DNA from: a virus
Length of the DNA stretch: 29,844 nucleotides
Virus record (IMG/VR): IMGVR_UViG_3300042893_001274
Span: 1-29,844 of that record
Strand: one strand, 5' to 3'
Part shown: piece by piece, positions 24,081 to 29,487 of the stretch
Layout: each line of letters begins with the position of its first letter
How positions within the stretch are numbered: the first letter of the stretch is position 1
Position numbers and translations under genes: made by a program
The notes under the pieces: generated by a model
What the model saw: only the letters and a program-made list of their open reading frames with translations
What the model was told of the DNA's origin: nothing
Database searches by the model: none

Positions 24081-24611
24081 ATGAAAACAGCCACCGCCAC
24101 CGCCACCGCAACCGCAACCGCAACCGCCACCTTGTCACCAATCGCCGCCGCACTTTTGAGCGTGCCCGCCGGTCAATTTGTTGGCGTCTCATGGAGCCGC
24201 CCGATGAAAACCCGCAAAGGAGTTTCCGACATCATCACAAAATCAGTCCGCTCAACGGTTCAAGTCGGCGCAAAGCACGACAACCGCCAATCGGTCATCG
24301 AGGCCCGCGCCAATGGCGACGCGCCCGCAGAGAATCAGGGTTTACCGTGGGGCAAATGGGTTGACGGCATGGAGAATCGTTTGATAGAGCACAAGGGAGC
24401 TTTCTATCTCCGCCTTTACCCCGTGAACAACAGCGACGGCACGCCCCGCGCTTGCAAAACCGTTTTCCGTCTCAACGGGAAAAGCGTCTCCCGTGCCGTG
24501 ATCGAGTCCCTTTGCCTCGCGTCTGAATTTGCCGAGAAAAAGGAATTTGCTTGTTATACGCTAGGGGAAAAAAATTTGATTGCGGTGCGGAGCGTGCGCC
24601 GCGTAAGCTAA
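24081..24611 (+). CDS. Unknown protein with Thr-Ala repeat N-terminus
   Basis: This 176-residue protein begins MKTATATATATATATATATL, a dipeptide repeat made by near-identical 6-nt units (ACCGCC/ACCGCA), then LSPIAAALLSV, a hydrophobic stretch. The rest is a mixed alpha/beta protein with SWSRPMKTRKGVSDIITKS and LYPVNNSDGTPRACKTVFRL. No domain was recognised. The base composition is clearly more GC-rich than the genes to the left, and the leader is A-rich without a ribosome-binding site. It ends 24 nt before a strong terminator. Confidence 0.75.
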   Translation: MKTATATATATATATATLSPIAAALLSVPAGQFVGVSWSRPMKTRKGVSDIITKSVRSTVQVGAKHDNRQSVIEARANGDAPAENQGLPWGKWVDGMENRLIEHKGAFYLRLYPVNNSDGTPRACKTVFRLNGKSVSRAVIESLCLASEFAEKKEFACYTLGEKNLIAVRSVRRVS

Positions 24612-24637
24612 CGCAAAGCAACGCAACGCAACCAACG

Positions 24638-24665
24638 ACCCGCCCCGAAAAGGGCGGGTTTTTTC
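24638..24665 (+). terminator. Intrinsic terminator (copy A)
   Basis: An 8-bp stem ACCCGCCC/GGGCGGGT (24638-24659) with loop CGAAAA is followed by T6. The 30 nt from 24636 to 24665 are identical to the terminator at 28630-28659. Confidence 0.93.
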
Positions 24666-24668
24666 GTG

Positions 24669-24782
24669 CCCCTACCCCTACCCCTACCCCTACCCCTACC
24701 CCTACCCCTACCCCTACCCCTACCCCTACCCCTACCCCTACCCCTACCCCTACCCCTACCCCTACCCCTACCCCTACCCCTA
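24669..24782 (+). repeat. CCCCTA array, 19 exact copies
   Basis: A perfect tandem array of CCCCTA, 114 bp, begins 4 nt after the T-tract of the terminator. The complementary strand is TAGGGG repeated, with strong potential for G-quadruplex formation. Frames through it are low-complexity shadows. Confidence 0.95.
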
Positions 24783-24790
24783 CGCATCAC

Positions 24791-24837
24791 GCGCACACGC
24801 GCACACGCGCACACGCGCACACGCGCACACGCGCACA
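24791..24837 (+). repeat. GCGCACAC array, about six copies
   Basis: Nearly six copies of the 8-bp unit GCGCACAC follow the CCCCTA array after a 8-nt spacer. The tract is strictly alternating purine and pyrimidine, the pattern that favours Z-DNA, and ends in an A-run. Confidence 0.9.
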
Positions 24838-24936
24838 AAAAAAAGAGGCGAGCCGCTAGGCCCGCCCCGTTTTATCGCTTGGCCCTTTGCTTTGATAGCA
24901 TAAACCAGAGCACCACCAAAAAGACGATAAAAGAAA
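24838..24936. other. Gap between repeat arrays and gp88-like gene, no gene seen
   Basis: With the arrays before it this makes a stretch of about 325 nt without a convincing gene. A minus-strand frame with a short hydrophobic segment (FFYRLFGGALVYAI) crosses it but runs into the repeat and lacks support. Confidence 0.5.
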
Positions 24937-25653
24937 TCACGCGCCGCCCCCCGTTTGAATGACGAAGCCGCTTGCGTCCTTTTTCGCTTTTCCCTTCGCA
25001 TACAACGCAACCACAGCGCCGCCCCGCTTGTCTAAAAAACGCAGATCCGACTTGTCACCGTCCACCACTTCAAACCCTTTCCACGTTTGCGGGTAATTCG
25101 GCGAGGAAAACACCGCCGCAACGTTGCCGCCCGCAGCCAACACTGCGAGCGCGTCCGTTTCGTTTGATTCAGAGCGCGAAAACGTCAAATAATAATTCGA
25201 CGGCATTTCCCCGCGAGCGTGCGCGAGCGCACGCGAAACGCTTTTCGTGTAATCATAAAATTGCACGGACGGAAATTTTTCGAAAATCCCCAAACGTTCC
25301 CAGGGAACGTCGCTCGTCCCGTTCAGCCGCACGCAATACCCTAGCCCCAATTTCGCCGCCCGTTTCATGCCGCGCGCGATGTCCTTTTCTAACTGTTCAA
25401 AAAATGCTTTTTTATCCGTAAAAAATAAACGTGTCTTCCGAATTCGACCGAGGCGAACGTTTGACATCCGACCCCGCCCCGCCGTGAAAAGGCAGGACAA
25501 GAGACAACCCGCCGAAGCATTCACGCAAAGATTTCCAAATCCTCCTTCATTGGCCGGAGCCAAGTATAAAATGCCCGTCAAGTAATTAAGCAAAGCGCCT
25601 TTTGACGTTTTCGCGTCCGCGCCGAAAGCAAGCAAGGGAAGTGTTTTTTTCAT
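24937..25653 (-). CDS. gp88-domain protein
   Basis: This 238-residue protein matches the phage gene-product-88 pattern by eye: a cysteine-containing opening GFGNLCVNASAGCLLSCLFT (Cys43, 50, 54) followed by AGRG, then RKTRLFF, VRLNGTSDVPWE (about 108-119), SVQFYDYTKS, NYYLTFSRSESN, a GGNVAAVF strand, VVDGDKSDLRFLD and AKGKAKKDASGFV. The family is found in mycobacteriophages and other phages or plasmids; its function is not established. It is the only minus-strand gene in the 24-28.6 kb segment. The upstream leader is A/T-rich with a TTGGCACGCCAA palindrome. Confidence 0.85.
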   Translation of the reverse strand: MKKTLPLLAFGADAKTSKGALLNYLTGILYLAPANEGGFGNLCVNASAGCLLSCLFTAGRGRMSNVRLGRIRKTRLFFTDKKAFFEQLEKDIARGMKRAAKLGLGYCVRLNGTSDVPWERLGIFEKFPSVQFYDYTKSVSRALAHARGEMPSNYYLTFSRSESNETDALAVLAAGGNVAAVFSSPNYPQTWKGFEVVDGDKSDLRFLDKRGGAVVALYAKGKAKKDASGFVIQTGGGA

Positions 25654-25740
25654 CGCAGGAAATAAACCACACCCAACGAAAAAAAACGACTAAAAAATAA
25701 AAAAAAATCTTTGCTAAAAAAACGAGGTTGGCACGCCAAA

Positions 25741-25800
25741 ATGTTCCACGCTGCGCGAAATGTTCCACGAAAATGTTCCACGGTGCCGAAATGTTCCACG
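25741..25800 (+). repeat. Four ATGTTCCACG repeats (parS half-site-like)
   Basis: Exact ATGTTCCACG copies begin at 25741, 25760, 25773 and 25791. TGTTCCACG is the left half (plus one base) of the parS-like palindrome at 27476-27491. They lie in the divergent gap upstream of the gp88-like gene. Confidence 0.75.
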
Positions 25801-25813
25801 CCGTTTATTGAAG

Positions 25814-25830
25814 TTGAGACCTAATCTCAA
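25814..25830. repeat. Palindrome TTGAGA-CCTAA-TCTCAA
   Basis: A 6-bp perfect inverted repeat with a 5-nt spacer directly before the second CCCCTA array. A related palindrome with an 11-nt spacer precedes the fifth array at 28670-28692. Confidence 0.65.
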
Positions 25831-25834
25831 AACG

Positions 25835-25999
25835 CCTACCCCTACCCCTAAAAATTTCCTACCCCTACCCCTACCCCTAAAAATTTTCCTACCCCTACCC
25901 CTAAAAATTTTCCTACCCCTACCCCTAAAAATTTTCCTACCCCTACCCCTACCCCTAAAAATTTTCCTACCCCTACCCCTAAAAATTTTCCTACCCCTA
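25835..25999 (+). repeat. CCTACCCCTA / AAAATTTT composite array
   Basis: Seven units of CCTA plus one to three CCCCTA are separated by AAAATTT(T). The full units are 24 or 30 bp long, differing by one CCCCTA copy. It is C-rich on the plus strand like the other arrays. Confidence 0.92.
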
Positions 26000-26005
26000 G
26001 ATTTG

Positions 26006-26069
26006 TTATTAGGTATTAACACGTTCACCTTTCATGTTTGTTATTAGAACAGAACTCATTCACCTTTAC
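26006..26069 (+). repeat. 29-bp repeat, two copies
   Basis: Units at 26006-26034 and 26041-26069 share TTATTAG and TTCACCTTT with the four units at 28833-28955. They immediately follow the CCCCTA array. Confidence 0.75.
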
Positions 26070-26167
26070 TATTTGCCGAAACTCTTGTCAAGCTTTTTTC
26101 TCAAAAAATAAAAAATAAATCTAAAAAAAAACTTGCAACCACCACGAAAAAAAAATAGTTTTTAGCC

Positions 26168-26401
26168 ATGACCAACATTCACGGAAAAAAAACCCTCTTG
26201 TTAAACGGCGAAAAAATTGAAGTTAATTTTTTCAACGACGTACTTGGCTATACTAATCTTGGCGCAGCAAACGGCTGGAAAACTCGCCCCGCCGTTTTGT
26301 CCGACGTAACCGACTTGAAAGAAATTCGGCTTTCTATGCACGAATCCCTTTACATTTCGCCATCTAAGAAATTAGCTTTCTGGGCTGACTCGTCTGGTTA
26401 A
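26168..26401 (+). CDS. Small hypothetical protein
   Basis: This 77-residue protein (MTNIHGKKTLLLNGEKIEVN, later a LSMHESLYISPSKKLAFWAD segment) has beta-rich character and no recognised domain. The leader is A-rich without a ribosome-binding site, as in the other genes of this segment. A short CCCCTA tract follows its stop directly. Confidence 0.65.
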   Translation: MTNIHGKKTLLLNGEKIEVNFFNDVLGYTNLGAANGWKTRPAVLSDVTDLKEIRLSMHESLYISPSKKLAFWADSSG

Positions 26402-26406
26402 ATTTT

Positions 26407-26421
26407 CCTACCCCTACCCCT
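26407..26421 (+). repeat. Short CCTACCCCTACCCCT tract
   Basis: Fifteen bases of the repeat, preceded by AATTTT as in the composite array, occupy the gap between the 26168 gene and the next possible start at 26430. Confidence 0.85.
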
Positions 26422-26429
26422 CAAAAAAA

Positions 26430-26594
26430 ATGAACGAATACGAACTCGCTGAAATCTTTATCGCAAACAACTTTTCCCGTTACCAAACCATTCAACACCT
26501 CAACAAAAATGAAATCCCTTTGCCTTCTCCTCGCGTTTTTTTCTGGGCTGAACTCATTGCACAGCAAATCGGTTGTAACAGTCAGCGCAACTGA
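26430..26594 (+). CDS. Possible 54-residue protein overlapping the wall-hydrolase gene
   Basis: The frame MNEYELAEIFIANNFSRYQT continues to a stop inside the SleB-like gene, overlapping it by 86 nt in another frame. The A-rich leader resembles those of neighbouring genes, and the sequence is not low in complexity. It may be real or only the leader of the next gene. Confidence 0.4.
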   Translation: MNEYELAEIFIANNFSRYQTIQHLNKNEIPLPSPRVFFWAELIAQQIGCNSQRN

Positions 26595-26946
26595 GATTGT
26601 CGCCGCAACTTTGATTGCCGAGGCTGGCGGCGAGCGCGATTTTCGCGCAATGTCTGCTGTTGCCGAAGTGATTTACAACCGTTCAATCTCGCGCAAACTT
26701 TCGCCAATGCAAGTTTGTTTGCAGCGCAAACAGTTCTCTTGTTGGAACGGCAAAGATGTTGAAGCTGAGATCAACAAAGCAAAGAAACACAAGAAATGGT
26801 CAAACGCTCTCAAAATTGCTCAAAATCTTGGCTCCACTAATTACACGAAAAACGCACAGTTTTATCACACGACAAAAATAAATCCATCTTGGAATAAAAA
26901 AATGCTTGCAACAGTTACAATCGAAAATCATATTTTTTACAAATGA
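26509..26946 (+). CDS. SleB-type cell wall hydrolase, secreted
   Basis: This 145-residue protein has a signal peptide-like start (MKSLCLLLAFFSGLNSLHSK, about 20 residues) and a compact Hydrolase_2/SleB domain: AATLIAEAGGERD (candidate catalytic Glu38), AVAEVIYNR, VCLQRKQFSCWN and AQFYHTTKINPSWN. The family cleaves peptidoglycan glycan strands. In a phage it may act as the endolysin or an entry enzyme, and the signal peptide would carry it across the membrane without a canonical holin. It overlaps the next gene by 4 nt. Confidence 0.88.
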   Translation: MKSLCLLLAFFSGLNSLHSKSVVTVSATEIVAATLIAEAGGERDFRAMSAVAEVIYNRSISRKLSPMQVCLQRKQFSCWNGKDVEAEINKAKKHKKWSNALKIAQNLGSTNYTKNAQFYHTTKINPSWNKKMLATVTIENHIFYK

Positions 26947-27221
26947 GAATCACACCCGCAGAAATCGGAAACAATTACAAAACCGGAACTATCTTTGGCT
27001 TCACCATCGACGAAATTTCAAATGCTCTCGGCTTTCAACCTACTGCGAGCATAGATGGAAAATGTTGCGCCGTCTGGTATTTCACAGCGGAATTAGATGG
27101 TCAAAACCACGACTGCTCAATCTGGGACTGGAAAGGATCTAGTTCTGAAAAATACTTTTCTTGCTTCATGCCCGACGAAATTCGGGACGAGATGGAGAAA
27201 TACATAAAACAAAAAAACTAA
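26943..27221 (+). CDS. Small conserved-looking protein, unknown function
   Basis: This 92-residue protein (MRITPAEIGNNYKTGTIFGF) contains LGFQPTASIDGKCCAVWYFT and CSIWDWKGSSSEKYFSCFMP, a pattern of small phage or host proteins with no known role. Its ATG overlaps the hydrolase stop by 4 nt, which supports co-translation. Confidence 0.72.
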   Translation: MRITPAEIGNNYKTGTIFGFTIDEISNALGFQPTASIDGKCCAVWYFTAELDGQNHDCSIWDWKGSSSEKYFSCFMPDEIRDEMEKYIKQKN

Positions 27222-27228
27222 ACGAAAC

Positions 27229-27420
27229 ATGAAAACATCCGTTAAAGAAGATACAATGAGCATCTGCATGATCGCTCAAAACGAAAAAGATCGAAGGCTC
27301 CTTACTCGTATGGAGGCGAAGATTGATAAAATCAAAGGACATTCTATATCTTTAAATTATATGAACCACCCTAGAAATCAACGAGTAACTAAACTATTCA
27401 TTCCAATTCAAAAAAGTTAA
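27229..27420 (+). CDS. Small basic hypothetical protein
   Basis: This 63-residue protein (MKTSVKEDTMSICMIAQNEK) starts 7 nt after the previous stop and ends 29 nt before a strong terminator, so it is likely the last gene of its operon. A start at the internal Met at codon 10 is possible. Confidence 0.6.
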   Translation: MKTSVKEDTMSICMIAQNEKDRRLLTRMEAKIDKIKGHSISLNYMNHPRNQRVTKLFIPIQKS

Positions 27421-27449
27421 TCTTTAAATAAATAATTCATCCAAAATTT

Positions 27450-27476
27450 GCGAGGCGTAACTGCCTCGCTTTTTTT
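27450..27476 (+). terminator. Intrinsic terminator
   Basis: Stem GCGAGGC/GCCTCGC (27450-27456, 27463-27469) with loop GTAACT, followed by T7. It ends the operon 26168-27420. Confidence 0.93.
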
Positions 27477-27491
27477 GTTCCACGTGGAACA
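27476..27491. promoter_or_regulatory. parS-like 16-bp palindrome TGTTCCACGTGGAACA
   Basis: This is a perfect palindrome and fits the bacterial ParB-binding consensus TGTTNCACGTGNAACA at every fixed position. It begins at the last T of the terminator. No ParB gene is in the window. Confidence 0.65.
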
Positions 27492-27543
27492 AATTTTCCT
27501 ACCCCTACCCCTACCTACCCCTAATCAAAATTTTCCTACCCCT
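27491..27543 (+). repeat. CCTACCCCTA / AAAATTTT tract
   Basis: Two short C-rich tracts (27498-27523, 27535-27543), each preceded by A3-4T4, directly follow the parS-like site. Confidence 0.9.
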
Positions 27544-27566
27544 GTTTTATTTTACCAGAATAAAAC
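27544..27566. repeat. AT-rich 8-bp inverted repeat
   Basis: GTTTTATT (27544-27551) pairs with AATAAAAC (27559-27566) across a 7-nt loop, immediately after the repeat tract. Confidence 0.6.
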
Positions 27567-27609
27567 ACCGTTGTCAAAATAAATAATTTCTAAAAAGAAA
27601 AATACCGGG

Positions 27610-27637
27610 TTGACTTTGCGCCATTTTCTGATATAAG
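27610..27637 (+). promoter_or_regulatory. Candidate sigma-70-type promoter
   Basis: TTGACT (27610-27615) and TATAAG (27632-27637) are 16 nt apart. A transcript starting near 27644 would have a leader of about 170 nt before the ATG at 27814. Confidence 0.5.
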
Positions 27638-27771
27638 CGCGCCGCGCAATTTTCCCAACAAAAAATCAAAGCACTTGTCAACACCTTCCGCAAAAATACC
27701 CAAAGATTCTTTTCAACTAATTCGTCAAAAAGGCTTGCACGGTCTAAACAGATACTTCAGTTTTTCCTCAT

Positions 27772-27790
27772 CGACTAGATCACCTAGTCG
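27772..27790. promoter_or_regulatory. Operator-like inverted repeat CGACTAG-N5-CTAGTCG
   Basis: A perfect 7-bp inverted repeat with a 5-nt spacer (ATCAC) ends 23 nt before the ATG of the DUF932 gene. It could be a repressor site or a leader hairpin. Confidence 0.55.
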
Positions 27791-27813
27791 CAACCAATAA
27801 AACACACAAAAAA

Positions 27814-28611
27814 ATGGAAACTGTAAATGTCCCCCAAGTTAATCAGAAGCGCGAGTTGAACCTGCACGTTGCAGGAGGCAGAAACGTCGCCGTAGAATTT
27901 GCCGATATCGGCAACGTCCCCTTGCCCGAAACTACCCGCAGCTTCGTGCCAGTGAGCCACAATCGCATGGTCGAAATTTTCCGCGACCAGCTCGCAGAAA
28001 AAGGCCTGAGCGTAATCAAAGAACACCACACCCTTGCAAAATATGGTCAAAATTACTTTGGCTTGTTTCAGATCGACATGAAAAAAGACGGCGCTACCTC
28101 TGGCACCGTTGTCGGCTTGCGTAACTCGCACTGCAAAGATTTTCGCGCTGGCATTTGCGCTGGCAACGCACCTTTCGTCTGCGACAATCTTGTTTTCCAC
28201 AACGAAATTGTGATCGGTCGCCGCCACACCACCAACATCATGCTCGACCTACCCAAGAAAATGGGCGAAGCGCTTGGTAAGCTTGGCGAGATGTGGACGA
28301 ACCACGAGACCCGCGTCAAAAAATACACGAACACGAATCTCGACGACGAGACCGCTGGAAACCTCATCTTGCGCTCTTATCGGTCTGGCGCAATCGGCAA
28401 AAATATGATCGCCGATGTGCTCGACCAGTGGGACAAGCCCTTGCACGAAGAGTTTGCACCGCGCAACCTCTGGAGCCTTCACAATGCCTTCACCGAAATC
28501 TACAAGGGGAATTTGAACGCTCTCCCGATTCGGTCCTCGATCCTTCACAGCGTCCTCGACCCATTCGCAGGAATCAACGTTGTTTTGCCTGCCGAGATCG
28601 GCGCTAACTAA
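27814..28611 (+). CDS. DUF932 family protein
   Basis: This 265-residue protein has the DUF932 pattern: YVPVSH-like opening at FVPVSHNRMVEIFRDQLAEK, a FGLFQIDM strand, VVGLRNSHCKDFRAGICAGN and APFVCDNLVFHNEIVIGRRH, then a mainly helical C-terminal half. The family is common on phages, plasmids and integrated elements and has no proven function. The gene has its own probable promoter and operator-like repeat, an A-rich leader without a ribosome-binding site, and its own terminator. It is more GC-rich than the late block. Confidence 0.88.
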   Translation: METVNVPQVNQKRELNLHVAGGRNVAVEFADIGNVPLPETTRSFVPVSHNRMVEIFRDQLAEKGLSVIKEHHTLAKYGQNYFGLFQIDMKKDGATSGTVVGLRNSHCKDFRAGICAGNAPFVCDNLVFHNEIVIGRRHTTNIMLDLPKKMGEALGKLGEMWTNHETRVKKYTNTNLDDETAGNLILRSYRSGAIGKNMIADVLDQWDKPLHEEFAPRNLWSLHNAFTEIYKGNLNALPIRSSILHSVLDPFAGINVVLPAEIGAN

Positions 28612-28631
28612 TCGCAGAGATCGCCAAAGCG

Positions 28632-28659
28632 ACCCGCCCCGAAAAGGGCGGGTTTTTTC
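28632..28659 (+). terminator. Intrinsic terminator (copy B)
   Basis: Stem ACCCGCCC/GGGCGGGT with loop CGAAAA and a T6 tail. It is identical over 30 nt (28630-28659) to the terminator after the 24081 gene. Confidence 0.93.
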
Positions 28660-28669
28660 TGCTCCACCG

Positions 28670-28692
28670 TTGAGACTGAGAACCAATCTCAA
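28670..28692. repeat. Palindrome TTGAGA-N11-TCTCAA
   Basis: Inverted repeat arms as at 25814-25830, with a longer spacer, just before the fifth array. Confidence 0.6.
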
Positions 28693-28696
28693 TTCA

Positions 28697-28825
28697 CCTA
28701 CCCCTACCTACCCCTACCTACCCCTACCTACCCCTACCTACCCCTACCTACCCCTACCTACCCCTACCTACCCCTACCTACCCCTACCTACCCCTACCTA
28801 CCCCTACCTACCCCTACCTACCCCT
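28697..28825 (+). repeat. CCTACCCCTA array, 12.9 copies
   Basis: A near-perfect tandem array with a 10-bp period, distinct from the 6-bp period of the 24669 array but built from the same CCCCTA core. The G-rich strand is minus. Confidence 0.95.
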
Positions 28826-28832
28826 GTTTTTA

Positions 28833-28955
28833 TTATTACTTATTAACGCATTCACCTTTCGTTATTACGTATTAAGTAGTTCACCTTTCGTTATTAAGTA
28901 TTATCTAGTTCAGCTTTCGTCTTTTAGTATTAAGAGATAAGTGGTTCACCTTTTG
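28833..28955 (+). repeat. 29-bp repeat, four copies
   Basis: Units 28833-28861, 28862-28890, 28891-28919 (29 bp each, head to tail) and 28920-28955 (36 bp) share TTATTA-N-GTATTAA and TTCACCTTTCG, with the third carrying TTCAGC. They lie between the CCTACCCCTA array and the tRNA genes. Confidence 0.85.
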
Positions 28956-28968
28956 TCTCTAAAGAAAT

Positions 28969-29040
28969 GGGCAGAGAGGGACTTGAACCCCCGATCACAG
29001 AATTATGAGTTCTTTGCTTTAACCACTAAGCTATCTGCCC
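28969..29040 (-). tRNA. tRNA-Met (CAU)
   Basis: 72 nt fold into a full cloverleaf: acceptor GGGCAGA/TCTGCCC, D arm GCTT/AAGC, anticodon loop CTCATAA (anticodon CAT), T arm GGGGG/CCCTC with TTCAAGT. No CCA is encoded. The G1-C72 pair argues against an initiator; tRNA-Ile2 with a modified C34 is an alternative for this anticodon. Confidence 0.93.
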
Positions 29041-29042
29041 GA

Positions 29043-29117
29043 TGGTGTCCCCAGAAAGAATCGAACTTTCATTGAGGCTTTAGAAGAGCCTTGTATTATC
29101 CGTTATACGATAAGGAC
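29043..29117 (-). tRNA. tRNA-Arg (UCU)
   Basis: 75 nt including an encoded CCA (29043-29045). Acceptor GTCCTTA/TGGGGAC with two G-T pairs, anticodon stem AGGCT/AGCCT, loop CTTCTAA (anticodon TCT), T arm GAAAG/CTTTC. It reads AGA, a frequent codon in AT-rich phages. Confidence 0.93.
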
Positions 29118-29124
29118 TAAACTA

Positions 29125-29295
29125 TTAAGCTATTTGTTGTTTAAGCTTTTCTCGTTGCAATTTCCTCATTTCGTTCTGATACTTGCGATCTTTCTTCTCA
29201 TCATACTTGAGAGCTTTATCGAATTCAGCTTTATACTTACTGTAAATGAATCGCAGTGTATTCATTGTGGAAGTTGCTTCTTCTGGTAGGGGCAT
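29125..29295 (-). CDS. Small charged helical protein
   Basis: This 56-residue frame (MPLPEEATSTMNTLRFIYSK to a KLKQQIA end) is rich in Lys, Glu and Gln. It starts 1 nt after the stop of the upstream small gene and ends 8 nt before tRNA-Arg, so it lies in the same message as the tRNAs. It is short, but position and composition support coding. Confidence 0.6.
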   Translation of the reverse strand: MPLPEEATSTMNTLRFIYSKYKAEFDKALKYDEKKDRKYQNEMRKLQREKLKQQIA

Positions 29296-29296
29296 T

Positions 29297-29482
29297 TTAG
29301 TGAATTAAAAAGTAATCTTTGCTATGGGAGTAAATCTCAAAGTCTGAGAGGTCTTTCTTTTCTACAGCTTGGCGGAGAATTTCTAATACCTGCTTTTCGG
29401 CTTCTTCCTGAGAAGCAGCTTCAAGCAAATTATAAAAATTAACAGAGAAAGCATAAGTTGTTTTGGTTTTAGTTTTAGCCAT
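29297..29482 (-). CDS. Small hypothetical protein
   Basis: This 61-residue protein (MAKTKTKTTYAFSVNFYNLL) has a beta strand, a helix with EAASQEEAEKQVLEILRQAV, and a closing strand DFEIYSHSKDYFLIH. The beta-alpha-beta plan is common in small phage proteins. It starts 5 nt after the Api92-like gene. Confidence 0.68.
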   Translation of the reverse strand: MAKTKTKTTYAFSVNFYNLLEAASQEEAEKQVLEILRQAVEKKDLSDFEIYSHSKDYFLIH

Positions 29483-29487
29483 AAGTT

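Larger units (their letters stand above)
25654..26167. other. Non-coding repeat-rich region
   Basis: This 514-nt gap holds the TTGGCACGCCAA palindrome (25729-25740), four ATGTTCCACG repeats, a TTGAGA...TCTCAA palindrome, a CCTACCCCTA/AAAATTTT array, two 29-bp repeats and an A-rich leader with TTGTCAAG at 26087-26094 before the 26168 gene. No protein-coding sequence is supported. Confidence 0.75.

Noticed and set aside
24669-24782. Eukaryotic telomere
   Set aside because: TAGGGG resembles telomere repeats, but the array is internal, flanked by bacterial-type terminators and phage genes, and has variants with other periods.
24551-24859. Frames encoding PTPTPT or GRGRGR across the CCCCTA and GCGCACAC arrays
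   Set aside because: They are translations of simple repeats and cross a strong terminator; no non-repetitive domain supports them.
24780-25010. Minus-strand frame with a short hydrophobic segment (FFYRLFGGALVYAI)
   Set aside because: It starts inside the gp88-like gene and most of its end is GCGCACAC repeat; no independent support.
25714-26047. Frames through the second CCCCTA array in both strands
   Set aside because: They are repeat-derived low-complexity peptides with no plausible start context.
27784-28692. Several antisense frames over the DUF932 gene
   Set aside because: The sense frame carries the family pattern; the antisense frames overlap it entirely and have no motifs.
28580-28846. 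Plus-strand frame encoding repeated YPYLPLPTPT
   Set aside because: It is a reading of the 10-bp array and starts within the DUF932 gene.
28833-28955. CRISPR array
   Set aside because: The 29-bp units are directly adjacent without variable spacers, and no cas genes are seen.
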